64,000 bases of DNA from Curtobacterium sp. L6-1 (GCF_018885305.1 NZ_CP076544.1:1860001-1924000); one strand, 5' to 3'; shown: positions 33,916 to 46,526, counted from the first letter of the stretch. Numbers and translations: made by a program. The notes: generated from the letters alone by a model not told the origin.

Positions 33916-35201
33916 GCCCCGGCCCCGTGGAGCGCAGTGGCCGCGGCACCGGTCGGCGCGGCGTCCGCACCGGGCGTCGCGGTGTCCGCACCGGGCGTCG
34001 CGGTGTCCGCACCGGGCGTCGCCGTGTCCGCACCGGGCGTCGCCGTGTCCGCGCCGGGAGTCGGGTCGACGTCGACGAAGGCGGGATCGCCCGCGACGGC
34101 CCGGGCGGCCGCCTCGCTCCCCACGACCGTCAACGCGGCGGCCTCCACCGTCAGACCGGGGCCGAAGGCGAGCGCCACGACGGGCGTCCCGTCACCGGGC
34201 CCCGCTGCCAGCGCCTCGCGCAGCACGAACAGGATCGTCGCGCTCGACATGTTCCCGTGGTCGCGCAGCACGGCGCGGCTCGCGGCGAGGGCGCTCTCCG
34301 GCAGGTGCAGCGCGTCCTGCGTCCGGTCGAGGATGGCCCGGCCGCCGGGGTGCACGGCCCACACGGGCACGTCGTCCGGCGTCCAGCCGCGCGGCTCGAG
34401 CAGGGGCACCACGGCCTCGTGCGCGTGCACACCGATCAGCTTCGGCACCGCGGTGCTCAACACCATCTCGAAGCCCTCGTCGCCGATGTTCCACGCCATC
34501 TCGCTGGCCCCCTCCGGGAGCACCATGGTCGTGAAGGCGTCGAGGCGCAGGCCCGGTCCGTCCGCGGTGACCACGGCCGCCGCGGCCCCGTCGCCGAACA
34601 CGCTGTTCGCGACGATCTGGTCGGGGTCCTCCGAGTTCCGCACGTGCAGCGTGCAGAGCTCGGCGCAGACGACGAGCACGACGGCCGAGGGGTCGGCGCC
34701 GACGAACGCGTCGGCGATGCGCAGCGCGGGGAAGGCCGCGAAGCAGCCCATGAACCCGATGTGCTGGCGGAAGACGGTGCGCGGCAGGCCGAGCTCCTCG
34801 ACGATCGCCAGGTCGGGGCCGGGCTGCGTGAACCCGGTGCACGACACGGTGACGACGTGGGTGACGGTCGCCGCGTCGACACCGGCGCGGTCGAGGGCGT
34901 CGCGCGCAGCACCGACGAACAGGGGCGGTGCGAGTTCGCGGAAGCGGTCGTTCCGCGTCCCGGTGCTGGGCGAGGTGAGGACACCCTCGCCGTCGCGGAA
35001 CAGGCCGGGGGCACCGGCGGAATCGAGTTCCGGCAGGGCGCTGTGCCGGTGCTCGACCTCGGAGGCGTTGAACGCGGCGGGGACGAGCCGCGAGGCGAGC
35101 CTCCCGAGACCGGGTTGGGAGGCGAACAGGTCACGGACCGCGGCCTGCCCGAGGGTGGTCCGCGGGACGGCGGTACCGATGGCTCGGATCGTTGCTGACA
35201 C
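33912..35201 (-). CDS. type III polyketide synthase
   Basis: A 429-residue chalcone/stilbene-synthase-fold enzyme. The Cys-His-Asn triad is in IGFMGCFAAF near residue 155, VHPGG near 288 and HGNMSS near 321. VSCTGFTQPGPDLAI near 120 is also typical. It condenses an acyl-CoA starter with malonyl-CoA, probably to an alkylpyrone or alkylresorcinol. The C-terminal 45 residues hold five 7-residue TPGADTA-like repeats and an Ala-rich end, absent from normal family members of about 360-390 residues. GTG 35201 is weakly supported by CAGGAT 5 nt upstream. It is coupled to the methyltransferase. Confidence 0.92.
   Translation of the reverse strand: MSATIRAIGTAVPRTTLGQAAVRDLFASQPGLGRLASRLVPAAFNASEVEHRHSALPELDSAGAPGLFRDGEGVLTSPSTGTRNDRFRELAPPLFVGAARDALDRAGVDAATVTHVVTVSCTGFTQPGPDLAIVEELGLPRTVFRQHIGFMGCFAAFPALRIADAFVGADPSAVVLVVCAELCTLHVRNSEDPDQIVANSVFGDGAAAAVVTADGPGLRLDAFTTMVLPEGASEMAWNIGDEGFEMVLSTAVPKLIGVHAHEAVVPLLEPRGWTPDDVPVWAVHPGGRAILDRTQDALHLPESALAASRAVLRDHGNMSSATILFVLREALAAGPGDGTPVVALAFGPGLTVEAAALTVVGSEAAARAVAGDPAFVDVDPTPGADTATPGADTATPGADTATPGADTATPGADAAPTGAAATALHGAGA
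33955..34062. repeat. 21-bp tandem repeat at 3' end of PKS gene
   Basis: Five near-identical 21-bp units (GTCGCGGTGTCCGCACCGGG plus one base) encode the TPGADTA heptapeptide repeats. Two variants alternate by a single C/G change. Confidence 0.92.
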
Positions 35202-35244
35202 GCTCCATCCTGTCACCGGGTCGCTGACGTGTCCCCAGGATGGT

Positions 35245-35304
35245 CCACCCGACGGACGGGAGGCCCGTGGCGGATCCGCCACGGGCCTCCCGTCCGTCGG
35301 GTGG
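35245..35304 (-). terminator. gatB terminator, perfect 60-bp palindrome
   Basis: Positions 35245-35274 and 35275-35304 are exact reverse complements with no spacer, centred on GGATCC. It lies 9 nt beyond the gatB stop and shares GACGGACGGGAGGCCCG with the hairpin at 17874. Confidence 0.93.
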
Positions 35305-35312
35305 GTCGCGCG

Positions 35313-36815
35313 CTACTGCTGCTGCGCGCGCTCCAGGACCAGCTCACGGACGCGCGCCGCGTCCGCCTGGCCCTTCATGGCCTTCATGACCGAGCCGATG
35401 ATCGCGCCCGCGGCCTGCACCTTGCCGTCGCGGATCTTCTGGAGCACGTCCGGCTGGCCGGCCAGTGCCTCGTCGACCGCGGCGGTCAGGGCGGAGTCGT
35501 CCGAGACCACCTTGAGCCCGCGGGCCTCGACGACCTGGGCGGGCGAGCCCTCGCCGGCGATGACGCCCTCGAGGACCTGACGCGCGAGCCGGTCGGTCAG
35601 GTCGCCGGACTCGACGAGCGCGATGACCTCGGCGACGTGCTGCGGCGACACGAGGTCACCGGGAGCGGCGTCCTGCGCGTTGGCGACGCGGCTGATCTCG
35701 CCGGTCCACCACTTGCGGGCGGCCTGCGGAGCGGCACCGGCGACGACCGTGGCCTGGACCGCGTCGAGGAGTCCGCCGTTGACGACGTCCTGGAACTCGA
35801 GGTCGGCGAAGCCCCACTCGCCCTTGAGGCGACGGCGGCGTGCCACCGGTGCCTCGGGCAGGCCGGCGCGCAGCTCCTCGATCAGGGCGGGGTCGGGCAC
35901 GACGGGGAGCAGGTCCGGCTCCGGGAAGTACCGGTAGTCGTCGGCGTCGGACTTCGGGCGGCCGGCCGAGGTGCGACCGGTGTCCTCGTGCCAGTGCCGG
36001 GTCTCCTGCGTGATCGTGCCACCGGCGGCGAGGATGGCGGCCTGGCGCTGGATCTCGTAGCGGATGGCACGCTCGACGGCGCGGAACGAGTTGACGTTCT
36101 TCGTCTCGGTGCGGGTGCCGAGCTTCTCCTGGCCCCACGGGCGGAGCGAGATGTTCGCGTCGCAGCGCAGGTTCCCGCGCTCCATGCGAGCCTCGGAGAC
36201 ACCGAGCGCGCGGACGAGGTCGCGGATGACCTGCACGTAGGCGGCGCCGAGCTCCGGCGCGCGCTCCTTCGCACCGATGATCGGCTTCGTGACGATCTCG
36301 ACGAGCGGGACGCCGGCGCGGTTGTAGTCGACGAGCGAGTACTCGGCACCCTGGATGCGGCCGGTGGCACCACCGACGTGCGTGAGCTTGCCGGCGTCCT
36401 CCTCCATGTGGGCGCGCTCGATGGGGACCTGGAAGATCGTGCCGTCGGCGAGTTCGACCTCGACCTCGCCCTCGAAGGCGATCGGCTCGTCGAACTGCGA
36501 GATCTGGTAGTTCTTCGGGTTGTCCGGGTAGAAGTAGTTCTTCCGCGCGAACCGCGAGCTCTCGGCGATCGAGCAGCCGAGCGCGAGCCCGAGCTGGATC
36601 GAGTAGCGCACGGCCTGCTCGTTCACGACCGGCAGCGACCCGGGCAGCCCGAGGTCGACCGGCGTGACGTTCGTGTTCGGCTCGCCACCGAAGAAGTTCG
36701 GCGCGTCCGAGAACATCTTGGTCTTCGTCGCGAGTTCGACGTGCACCTCGAAGCCGAGGACCGGCTCGAACCGCTCGATCGCCTCGTCGAAGTCCATGAG
36801 TGCGTCCTTGGCCAT
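35313..36815 (-). CDS. gatB: Asp-tRNA(Asn)/Glu-tRNA(Gln) amidotransferase subunit B
   Basis: A 500-residue GatB. The subunit binds misacylated tRNA and phosphorylates the carboxyl group for transamidation. Family motifs: [20 protein letters not shown] near residues 17-36, [14 protein letters not shown] near 57, [19 protein letters not shown] near 91, [13 protein letters not shown] near 210 and [11 protein letters not shown] near 292. The C-terminal YqeY-like helical domain ends in [15 protein letters not shown] 36815 overlaps the gatA stop (TGATG). It ends the gatCAB operon at the palindromic terminator. Confidence 0.97.
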   Translation of the reverse strand: MAKDALMDFDEAIERFEPVLGFEVHVELATKTKMFSDAPNFFGGEPNTNVTPVDLGLPGSLPVVNEQAVRYSIQLGLALGCSIAESSRFARKNYFYPDNPKNYQISQFDEPIAFEGEVEVELADGTIFQVPIERAHMEEDAGKLTHVGGATGRIQGAEYSLVDYNRAGVPLVEIVTKPIIGAKERAPELGAAYVQVIRDLVRALGVSEARMERGNLRCDANISLRPWGQEKLGTRTETKNVNSFRAVERAIRYEIQRQAAILAAGGTITQETRHWHEDTGRTSAGRPKSDADDYRYFPEPDLLPVVPDPALIEELRAGLPEAPVARRRRLKGEWGFADLEFQDVVNGGLLDAVQATVVAGAAPQAARKWWTGEISRVANAQDAAPGDLVSPQHVAEVIALVESGDLTDRLARQVLEGVIAGEGSPAQVVEARGLKVVSDDSALTAAVDEALAGQPDVLQKIRDGKVQAAGAIIGSVMKAMKGQADAARVRELVLERAQQQ

Positions 36816-38362
36816 CAGATGACACCTTCCTCTGCGGCGGACTGCTGTGCGGCGTCCAGGTCGGGGATCCGGGAGATCAGGGGTGCGCCCCACTGCTGCT
36901 CGAGCAGACGCTCGAGGGCGGCGCCCACCCGGTAGAGCCGGGCGTCCTCGCGCTGCGGGGCCATCAGCTGCACACCGGTCGGCAGCGAGTCCTCGGGCGC
37001 GAGGCCGTTCGGGATGCTCATGCCGGGCACGCCCGCCAGGTTCGCCGGGATCGTGGTGAGGTCGTTGAGGTACATCGCGAGCGGGTCGTCGATGCGCTCA
37101 CCGATCTTGAACGCGGTGGTCGGCGCCGACGGGCTGATGAGCAGGTCGACCTGGTCGAACGCGGCCGCGAAGTCGCGCTGGACGAGCGTGCGGACCTTCT
37201 GCGCGCTGCCGTAGTAGGCGTCGTAGTACCCGGCGCTCAGGGCGTACGTGCCGAGGATGATGCGGCGCTTCACCTCGGGACCGAAGCCCGCCTCGCGCGT
37301 GGCCGCCATGACGTCCTCGACCGTGGCACCGCCCTCGGGCGTGACGCGGAGGCCGAAGCGCACCGAGTCGAACTTCGCCAGGTTCGACGAGGCCTCGGCC
37401 GGGAGGATCAGGTAGTAGGCGCTGATCGCGTAGGCGAACGACGGGGCGTCGATCTCGACGACGACCGCACCGGCCGACTCGAGCAGGGCGACGGTCTCCT
37501 GGAAGCGCTGCGTGACGCCGGCCTGGAAGCCCTCGCCACCCGCGAGCTCCTTGACGACGCCGATGCGGACGCCCGCGAGCGAGTCCGCCTGCAGGCCGTC
37601 GCGTGCGGCGGCCGCGAACGACGGCCACTCCTGCCGCAGGGACGTGGAGTCCTTCGGGTCGTGCCCGCCGATGACGTCGTGCAGGAGCGCCGCGTCGAGG
37701 ACGGTGCGGGACACCGGGCCGATCTGGTCGAGGCTCGACGCCAACGCGATCGCGCCGTAGCGGCTGACGCCACCGTAGGTCGGCTTCACGCCGACGGTGC
37801 CGGTCACGGCACCGGGCTGGCGGATCGACCCACCGGTGTCGGAGCCGAGGGCGATCGGGGCCTCGTGCGCGGCCACCGCGGCGGCCGAGCCACCACCGGA
37901 ACCACCGGGGATGCGGTCGAGGTCCCACGGGTTGCGGGTCGGGCCGTACGCCGAGAACTCGGTCGACGAGCCCATCGCGAACTCGTCCATGTTGGTCTTG
38001 CCGAGCGGCACCAGGCCGGCACGGCGCAGCTTCGCGACCGGGGTGGCGTCGTACGGCGGCACCCAGCCCTCGAGGATCTTCGAGCCGGAGGTGGTCGGCA
38101 TGTCCTGCGTGCACAGGACGTCCTTCACCGCGATCGGCACACCGGCGAGCGGGCCGAGGTCGTCACCGGCGGCGCGGCGGGAGTCGATCGACTTGGCCGC
38201 GGCGATGGCGTTCTGGTTGACGTGCAGGAACGCGTGCACGTCCCCGTCGACGGCGGCGATGCGGTCGAGGTGCGCCTGGGTCGCCTCGACGCTCGAGACG
38301 TCGCGGGCCACGAGGGCGTCGGCGAGCGCAGCGGCGCTCAGGGTGGTGATGTCGTCGGTCAC
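36815..38362 (-). CDS. gatA: Asp-tRNA(Asn)/Glu-tRNA(Gln) amidotransferase subunit A
   Basis: A 515-residue amidase-signature enzyme that releases ammonia from glutamine for GatB. The Ser-cisSer-Lys triad is visible: Lys in IAVKDVLC near residue 76, and the serines in the Gly/Ser-rich [17 protein letters not shown] and [13 protein letters not shown] segments near 150-182. Length is typical. It follows gatC by 9 nt and overlaps gatB. Together the three subunits make Gln-tRNA and possibly Asn-tRNA by the indirect route. Confidence 0.98.
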   Translation of the reverse strand: MTDDITTLSAAALADALVARDVSSVEATQAHLDRIAAVDGDVHAFLHVNQNAIAAAKSIDSRRAAGDDLGPLAGVPIAVKDVLCTQDMPTTSGSKILEGWVPPYDATPVAKLRRAGLVPLGKTNMDEFAMGSSTEFSAYGPTRNPWDLDRIPGGSGGGSAAAVAAHEAPIALGSDTGGSIRQPGAVTGTVGVKPTYGGVSRYGAIALASSLDQIGPVSRTVLDAALLHDVIGGHDPKDSTSLRQEWPSFAAAARDGLQADSLAGVRIGVVKELAGGEGFQAGVTQRFQETVALLESAGAVVVEIDAPSFAYAISAYYLILPAEASSNLAKFDSVRFGLRVTPEGGATVEDVMAATREAGFGPEVKRRIILGTYALSAGYYDAYYGSAQKVRTLVQRDFAAAFDQVDLLISPSAPTTAFKIGERIDDPLAMYLNDLTTIPANLAGVPGMSIPNGLAPEDSLPTGVQLMAPQREDARLYRVGAALERLLEQQWGAPLISRIPDLDAAQQSAAEEGVI

Positions 38363-38371
38363 TGTCGTCGC

Positions 38372-38671
38372 CTACTGTTCTTCGCCGAGGATCGCGGTCA
38401 CGCGGAAGCGCTCGCCGTCCGAGTCGGGGGCACCCGAGAGGGCCTGCTCCTGGGTCAGCGTCTCGCCGACCTCGTCGGGGCGGGACACGTTCTCGAGCGG
38501 GACCGGGTGGCTCGTCGCGGGGACGTCCGGGGTCGCGACCTCGGTGACCTTCGCGACGCTGTCGACGATGAGTGACAGCTCCTCGGTCATCTTCTCGATC
38601 TCGTCGGGCGTGAGTGCGATACGTGCGAGGTTCGCCAGGTAGGCGACCTGCTCGCTCGTGATGTCAGGCAT
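38372..38671 (-). CDS. gatC: Asp-tRNA(Asn)/Glu-tRNA(Gln) amidotransferase subunit C
   Basis: A 99-residue GatC, the small subunit that wraps GatA and GatB together. SEQVAYLANLARIALTPDEI near residues 6-25 and the PLENVSRPDEV segment near 58 are family signatures. ATG 38671 has GGAG upstream. The operon promoter is probably TAGAGT at 38706-38711, leaving a leader of about 30 nt. Length is typical (95-100). Confidence 0.96.
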   Translation of the reverse strand: MPDITSEQVAYLANLARIALTPDEIEKMTEELSLIVDSVAKVTEVATPDVPATSHPVPLENVSRPDEVGETLTQEQALSGAPDSDGERFRVTAILGEEQ

Positions 38672-38705
38672 GGTGCTCCGTCGATCGGTTCGTGGAATGC
38701 GCACC

Positions 38706-38711
38706 ACTCTA
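38706..38711 (-). promoter_or_regulatory. gatCAB -10 element
   Basis: TAGAGT on the minus strand, 34 nt upstream of gatC. Confidence 0.5.
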
Positions 38712-38777
38712 CCGAGCGTGCCGACGAGGGCGGGACCGGGCCGTCACCCGCGGGTGCCGCGGCCTCGCCGCGCGCCG

Positions 38778-41201
38778 TCACCGACCGCTCCCACCGCCTC
38801 CACCCGCGGGTGCCGCAGCCCCGCCGGGGGCCGTCGCGCCGGGTCCGGCCTGGCCGGACCCACCCTGGCCGGACCCGCCCTGGCCGGACCCGCCCTGCCC
38901 GGCCGCCGGCTGCCCAGCCGTCGCCTGCCCCGCGGCACCCTGCCCCGCGCCTCCCTGGCCGACCGCGCCCTGCCCTGCGGCACCCTGCGCGGCGGCGTCC
39001 CGCCCGGCGGGCGCCGGGGTCTGCGCGCCCTGCTGCGCACCGGTCGACGGCGCCGGGCTCGCCTTCGGCGCCGAGCCGATGAGCGCCTGGTCGGGTGCCG
39101 GCAGCGCACCACCGCTGTACGTGCCGTCCAGGTAGGTCATGAGCTGCTTGCCGATGCCGAACTTCGCGCTGTAGCCGGTCGTGCCCTGCAGGAACGGCCA
39201 CTGGGCCAACCGGACGTGTCCCTGCACGTTGCCGACCCAGGTGGCGTTCGTGTACTTCGTCGTCGAGGCGATGAGCCAGTTCTGCTCGTCGCCGTCGGTG
39301 GTGCCGGTCTTGGCGAACTTGGGCACGGCGTCGCCCGGGTTCGCGGTCGCCGCCGTGCCCCGGCCGGACAGGACCCCCTGCAGGGCGAAGTCGACGGTGC
39401 CGGCGACCTCGGCACTGACGCCCCGCGTGCACGTGGACGGCGTGGGTCGGATGGTGCCGCCCTCGGCCGTGGTCACGCGGTCGATGGTGGTCGGGGTGCA
39501 GACGACGCCGCCGTTCGCGAACCCCGCGTACGCCTCGGCCAGGTCGATCGGCGAGAGCGGGTTCGTCCCGAGCACCGAGGCCGGGTTCGAGTCGGGGGCG
39601 CTGCCGTCGGCCTGGTGGATGCCCATCGCCTCGGCGGTCTTCTGGATGCCGCACAGGTCGAGCTGCTTCGCCATCGCGCCGAACGCGGTGTTGATGGACT
39701 CGACGGTCGCCGTCAGGACGCTCATCGTCGGGTCGACCAGCTCGGCGTTGGCGACCTGCCACGGCGGACCACCGAGCGGCGTGCACGAGTTCGTGAACTC
39801 CGACTGGGGGAAGGAGTGCTCGGTCGTCGAGACCGTCTGGGACAGGGTGTGCCCGGTCGCCAGCCAGTCGGCCAGGGTGAACACCTTGTACGTGGACCCC
39901 GTCGGGAACCCGCTCGAGCTGCCGACGGCCCGGTCGGCGTTGTAGTTCACGGCCGTCGCCCCGGCGGTCGGCGCGTCCGACTGCGTGTAGTCCGTGTTCT
40001 GGACCATGGAGAGCACCCGCCCGGTGCCCGGCTCGACGGTGACGTTCGCCCCGCCCGCGTCCACCCCGGCCATCGTCTTCGGCACGTACGAGGACAGCGC
40101 GGCCTGCGCGGTGTGCTGCAGGTCGAGGTCGAGCGAGGTGTGGATCGACAGGCCCTTCGTGTCGAGCGTCGCGATCCGGTCCGAGGCCGTCTTGCCGAAG
40201 GCCGGGTCGGCGAGCAGCTGCGACCGGACCGTGTCGCAGAAGTACCCCGCGTCGTACTGCGACGCGGCCGCCGAGCAGCCGTCCGCCGTCTCGGTGATCT
40301 TCGGCGTGATCGGGGTGGCGACGGCCTTCCGCAGCTCGGCTGCCGTGATGGCCCCGTGGGCGTGCATGCGGCGCAGGACGTAGTCACGACGGATCTTCGT
40401 CAGCCGGTACCCGTTCGCCGCGCCGTTCTTCGCGTCGTCGGGCTGGTCGATGCGCAGTTGCGACGGGTAGTTGAGGATCGCCACGAGCGTCGCGGACTGC
40501 ACGAGCGACAGGTCCTTCGCGTGCACGCCGAAGTAGTAGTGCGCGCCGGCCTCCGCGCCGTAGACGCGGCCGCCGAGCCCGACGATGTTGAGGTACCCGG
40601 TCAGGATCTGGTCCTTCGTGTACTTCTTGTTCACCGCGACGGCGTACCGGATCTCCTGGAGCTTGCGCGCCTTCGACTGCCCGGCGACCTTGTGGTAGCA
40701 CGCGGCGATCGCGGCGTCGGTGGCGTCGGCGTCCTTGCCGGTCAGCTGCTCGCACTGCTGCACGAGCACGTTCTTGACGTACTGCTGCGTGATGCTCGAA
40801 CCGCCCTGGACACCCGCGTGCAGGGCGTCCGCGATGGCCGCCCGGATGGTGCCGATCACGTCGACCCCGCCCTCGTCGCGGAACCGCGGGTCCTCGGTGT
40901 CGATCGCGGCCTGCTTCAGGGTGTCGGCGATCTGCGCAGAGCTGACGTTCGTGCGGTTCTCGGCATAGAACGACGCGATCGGTACGTCCTTCCCGCCCTG
41001 CTTCGCGTAGACCGTCGACACCTGCTGCGGTGTCTGGATGTCGAGGTAGCTCGGCAGGTCCTCGAAGAACGACGCCGCTCCGGAGGCCCCCTCACCGGCG
41101 ACCGCCACCGCCGGGGTCACCGCGACGGCGACCAGCAGGCCGGCGAGCGCGGACAGGACGACGAACATCAGGAAGGCCCCCGGCCACCGCGCGATTCGCA
41201 T
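38778..41201 (-). CDS. class A penicillin-binding protein
   Basis: An 807-residue bifunctional peptidoglycan synthase. An N-terminal membrane anchor (FLMFVVLSALAGLLVAVAV) is followed by the GT51 glycosyltransferase with IDTEDPRFRDEGGVD near residue 98 (catalytic Glu), QGGSSITQQYVKN near 131, RKLQEIRYAVAVNKKYTKDQIL and GLGGRVYGAEAGA. The transpeptidase has SxxK in GSTYK near 432, SxN in VESINTAFG near 501 and KTG in FAKTGTTDG near 641. The last 75 residues are a Gly/Gln/Ala repeat tail. ATG 41201 has TACCGT 7 nt upstream. Confidence 0.94.
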   Translation of the reverse strand: MRIARWPGAFLMFVVLSALAGLLVAVAVTPAVAVAGEGASGAASFFEDLPSYLDIQTPQQVSTVYAKQGGKDVPIASFYAENRTNVSSAQIADTLKQAAIDTEDPRFRDEGGVDVIGTIRAAIADALHAGVQGGSSITQQYVKNVLVQQCEQLTGKDADATDAAIAACYHKVAGQSKARKLQEIRYAVAVNKKYTKDQILTGYLNIVGLGGRVYGAEAGAHYYFGVHAKDLSLVQSATLVAILNYPSQLRIDQPDDAKNGAANGYRLTKIRRDYVLRRMHAHGAITAAELRKAVATPITPKITETADGCSAAASQYDAGYFCDTVRSQLLADPAFGKTASDRIATLDTKGLSIHTSLDLDLQHTAQAALSSYVPKTMAGVDAGGANVTVEPGTGRVLSMVQNTDYTQSDAPTAGATAVNYNADRAVGSSSGFPTGSTYKVFTLADWLATGHTLSQTVSTTEHSFPQSEFTNSCTPLGGPPWQVANAELVDPTMSVLTATVESINTAFGAMAKQLDLCGIQKTAEAMGIHQADGSAPDSNPASVLGTNPLSPIDLAEAYAGFANGGVVCTPTTIDRVTTAEGGTIRPTPSTCTRGVSAEVAGTVDFALQGVLSGRGTAATANPGDAVPKFAKTGTTDGDEQNWLIASTTKYTNATWVGNVQGHVRLAQWPFLQGTTGYSAKFGIGKQLMTYLDGTYSGGALPAPDQALIGSAPKASPAPSTGAQQGAQTPAPAGRDAAAQGAAGQGAVGQGGAGQGAAGQATAGQPAAGQGGSGQGGSGQGGSGQAGPGATAPGGAAAPAGGGGGSGR
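38851..38895. repeat. 15-bp tandem repeat in PBP tail
   Basis: Three consecutive TGGCCGGACCCGCCC-type units encode the GQGGS pentapeptide repeats near the C-terminus. Confidence 0.9.
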
Positions 41202-41208
41202 GGTCAGC

Positions 41209-41214
41209 ACGGTA
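41209..41214 (-). promoter_or_regulatory. PBP gene -10, leaderless spacing
   Basis: TACCGT on the minus strand ends exactly 7 nt before the ATG. Confidence 0.6.
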
Positions 41215-41390
41215 AGGAGCCGTGCTGGGCCCGCTCTGCTCCGGGCGGCCGCAGGACTGCGCAGCCCCACAGGAAGACCCACAGCCGTCGTCCTCCGGCA
41301 CCCGACGGACCGCCGGGAGGCCCGGATCACCGGGCGGGGTGCGCTCCGGTCACGATCCGGTCACGTCTCGCGACGAGCGGCCTCCGCCGC

Positions 41391-42761
41391 TCAGTCACGC
41401 GGCTGGAGGTCCTGCGGGCGGACGAGGTACATGTCCGGCGTGGCCTGTACGACGCCGCTGCCGTCGCCGTCGCGGTCGTGTCGGTGCCCCTCCCGGACCA
41501 GGTCGCCCCGTCCGACCGCGATGAGCGCGACGTCGTGCAGGGACGCGGTCCCCGGCTTGAGGTAGTCGTTGTGGCCGAACGGCTGGCGGAAGAGGTCCCG
41601 GGCGGCGTCCGGGCCGGACCCGCGCACCAGGTCGAGCGTGGCTGCGCCGAAGGACGCCCGACCCGGGTCGGTCCCGAAGAAGCCCGTGCCGGCGACCGGG
41701 TCCCAGTGCGCCGAGCCGACGTACACCTCGCCCGGGGTGACGGCGAGCTGGCCGGCGCTGGTGACCGCGCTGCCCGGGGACCCGAGCATCGTGAGGCTGT
41801 CGACGTGGGTCCGGCCGGACGACAGCGCGATCATCGCCGTCGTGCTGCCGTACGAGTGCGCGACGACCCCGAGCCGCGGTTCGTGCCCCGTGCGGACCGA
41901 CCGGATGCCGTCGAGGGTCCGGACGAGCCGGTCGGCGCCGAGGTGCGCGAGGTCGAGCGACATGAAGTCCGAGATGCCCGGCGTGCGGTAGCCCATCCAC
42001 GCGAGGACGGCCACGCCCTCGCCGTCCGCCGGTGCCGCGACCGGGGCGAGGGTGGCCTGCTCCCGGTACACGTCGCCCGCGGTCGCTGTGAAGTCCGCCA
42101 TCTGCCCGCCGACGGTGAAGAAGATGCCGGGCACGACCACCGAGACGTCCCCGGCCGAGCCGATGTCCCCGATCGAGATCGCGCACCGGCCGCTGCCCCG
42201 GGTGTCGAGCGTGACGAGGTACTTCCGCGGGTCCCCCGGCTGCTGCACGAGCGACTTCCGGACCTGTCCGAGCATCGCGGCGAGTGCGGTCGGGGCGTCC
42301 CGGTCGGCGAGCCGCTCGGCCAGCACCGCCCGGTTCGCGGCGTCCCGGACGTCGTACGGCACGCCGTCGAGGTTGCCGACCACGACCGGGGCGTCGTCGG
42401 TCAGGACCGTGCGGGACGCCGGGGTCAGGCCGCCCCACCAGGCGGAGACGAGCGCGGAGCTCGGCGGGTCGTCCATCGCCGTCGTCGCGATGCGTCCGTC
42501 CGCGTCGGCGGCCTGCAGCGTGCCCGGTCCGGCCGAGCCGAGGGCCTCCAACCAGGACCGGCCGGTGGCGTGCGCGAGCGGCTCGACCGGTGCGTGGTCG
42601 GCCACGGCCGGTGTCGGCACGGGCGGCGTGTGCCGGACCGGTGCCGCCCCGGGCTGATCAGCCGCGGTGCTGACGACGACGGCCGCGGGCACACCGGGTG
42701 CCTCGACCGCTCCGGACGAGTGCAACGAAGCGGCCAACAACGCCGCGGCGAAGATCAGCAA
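41391..42761 (-). CDS. secreted alpha/beta hydrolase (DUF1023 family)
   Basis: A 456-residue protein with an N-terminal hydrophobic signal-like segment (LIFAAALLAASLH). Residues about 150-400 form an alpha/beta hydrolase: the nucleophile elbow VVAHSYGSTTAM lies near 300, preceded by VAVLAWMGYRTPG and VVVPGIFFTVGGQ, which match DUF1023 (PF06259) hydrolases of actinobacteria. The last motif FGHNDYL near 395 may supply acid and His. It probably acts outside the membrane on an ester or amide; the substrate is unknown. The start is TTG 42761 with GGGGGAG upstream. Confidence 0.82.
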   Translation of the reverse strand: MLIFAAALLAASLHSSGAVEAPGVPAAVVVSTAADQPGAAPVRHTPPVPTPAVADHAPVEPLAHATGRSWLEALGSAGPGTLQAADADGRIATTAMDDPPSSALVSAWWGGLTPASRTVLTDDAPVVVGNLDGVPYDVRDAANRAVLAERLADRDAPTALAAMLGQVRKSLVQQPGDPRKYLVTLDTRGSGRCAISIGDIGSAGDVSVVVPGIFFTVGGQMADFTATAGDVYREQATLAPVAAPADGEGVAVLAWMGYRTPGISDFMSLDLAHLGADRLVRTLDGIRSVRTGHEPRLGVVAHSYGSTTAMIALSSGRTHVDSLTMLGSPGSAVTSAGQLAVTPGEVYVGSAHWDPVAGTGFFGTDPGRASFGAATLDLVRGSGPDAARDLFRQPFGHNDYLKPGTASLHDVALIAVGRGDLVREGHRHDRDGDGSGVVQATPDMYLVRPQDLQPRD

Positions 42762-42824
42762 ACGGGTCTCCCCCTGGAAGGCCAGCCTGTCGTTCCCCTG
42801 CAGACGACAGGTGATGCTCTGTCG

Positions 42825-42830
42825 AGTGTA
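42825..42830 (-). promoter_or_regulatory. DUF1023 hydrolase -10 element
   Basis: TACACT on the minus strand about 63 nt before the TTG, leaving a leader with a ribosome binding site. Confidence 0.45.
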
Positions 42831-42936
42831 AGGAGATCGGCCCTTCTGGGGTCATGCGTCCTGCAACTTGTCCCCCGATCTGGGGACGCCGGGGGGCGCG
42901 TCGCACCGGCCGGAAGCCGCTGCGCTGTGCAAGGGC

Positions 42937-45360
<2,424 letters not shown>

Positions 45361-46467
45361 TCAGGCGGGGACCGGGGCCGCCGACACCGTCCGGTCGATG
45401 GTGCACTGGCCGAGCACGCGCGTGCCGACGTAGACCACCGCGGTCTGACCCGGGGCGACGCCGGACAGCGGCGCGTCCGGGTCGATCACCAGCGCGCCGT
45501 CCTCGATGCGGGCGGTCGCGGGCTCCGGGTCGGCGTGCGCACGGATCTGGACCTCGCAGCGGAACGGGGTCGCGGGGTCGGCCGGGGCCGATCCCGCCCA
45601 GGTGTACCGCGTGCCGGAGAGCGAGGCGACGTCGAGCGCCTCCTTCGGGCCGACCACGACCGTGTTGTCCTTCGGACGGATCTCGAGCACGAACCGCGGC
45701 TTGCCGTCCGCCGCCGGCCGGCCGAGGGCGAGGCCGCGGCGCTGCCCGACCGTGTAGCCGTGCGCGCCCTCGTGGGAGCCGACGACCGTGCCGTCACGCT
45801 CGACCACGTCGCCCGGGGCGCTGCCCACGCGGTCGGCGAGCCAGCCGCGGGTGTCGCCGTCCGGGATGAAGCAGATGTCGTACGAGTCCGGCTTCTGCGC
45901 CACGGTGAGCCCGCGCGCGGCGGCCTCGGCCCGGACCTCGTCCTTCGAGGGGGTCGCACCCAGGGGGAACATCGCGTGCCGGAGCTGCTCGGCCGTCAGC
46001 ACACCGAGCACGTAGGACTGGTCCTTCGCCCACGCCGCGGACCGGTGCAGCTCGCGCTCGCCGTCCGGGCCGGTGACGATCGAGGCGTAGTGCCCCGTGC
46101 AGACCGCGTCGAACCCGAGGGCCAGCGCCTTCTCGAGCAGCGCGGCGAACTTGATCCGCTCGTTGCAGCGCATGCAGGGGTTCGGCGTCCGGCCGGCCTG
46201 GTACTCGGACACGAAGTCGTCGACGACGTCCTCCTTGAACCGCGCCGAGAAGTCCCACACGTAGTACGGGATGCCGAGGGCCGCGGCGGCGCGCTGGGCG
46301 TCCATCGAGTCCTCGATCGTGCAGCACCCGCGGCTGCCGGTGCGGAGCGTGCCCGGCATCCGGCTCAGCGCCAGGTGCACGCCGACGACGTCGTGGCCGG
46401 CCTCGACCGCCCTCGCCGCGGCCACGGCCGAGTCGACACCACCGCTCATCGCCGCCAGAACACGCAT
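45361..46467 (-). CDS. mnmA: tRNA-specific 2-thiouridylase MnmA
   Basis: A 368-residue PP-loop enzyme that thiolates U34 of tRNA-Lys, -Glu and -Gln. The PP-loop is [15 protein letters not shown] near residues 7-21. Catalytic cysteines are in [12 protein letters not shown] near 97-108 and [11 protein letters not shown] near 197. GHYASIV and YVLGVL stretches also fit. Length is typical. TACCCT lies 6 nt before the ATG, so the transcript is probably leaderless. It is divergent from an MFS gene across 59 nt. Confidence 0.96.
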   Translation of the reverse strand: MRVLAAMSGGVDSAVAAARAVEAGHDVVGVHLALSRMPGTLRTGSRGCCTIEDSMDAQRAAAALGIPYYVWDFSARFKEDVVDDFVSEYQAGRTPNPCMRCNERIKFAALLEKALALGFDAVCTGHYASIVTGPDGERELHRSAAWAKDQSYVLGVLTAEQLRHAMFPLGATPSKDEVRAEAAARGLTVAQKPDSYDICFIPDGDTRGWLADRVGSAPGDVVERDGTVVGSHEGAHGYTVGQRRGLALGRPAADGKPRFVLEIRPKDNTVVVGPKEALDVASLSGTRYTWAGSAPADPATPFRCEVQIRAHADPEPATARIEDGALVIDPDAPLSGVAPGQTAVVYVGTRVLGQCTIDRTVSAAPVPA

Positions 46468-46473
46468 GCGTCC

Positions 46474-46479
46474 AGGGTA
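46474..46479 (-). promoter_or_regulatory. mnmA -10, leaderless spacing
   Basis: TACCCT on the minus strand, 6 nt before the ATG. It lies 14 bp from the divergent MFS -10. Confidence 0.55.
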
Positions 46480-46493
46480 ACTCCGACACGGCG

Positions 46494-46499
46494 TACCGT
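46494..46499 (+). promoter_or_regulatory. MFS gene -10 element
   Basis: TACCGT, 10 nt before a 6-codon reading frame (46510-46530) whose stop overlaps the MFS start. Confidence 0.5.
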
Positions 46500-46526
46500 G
46501 GACGACGCGATGACGAGCTCCGACCG

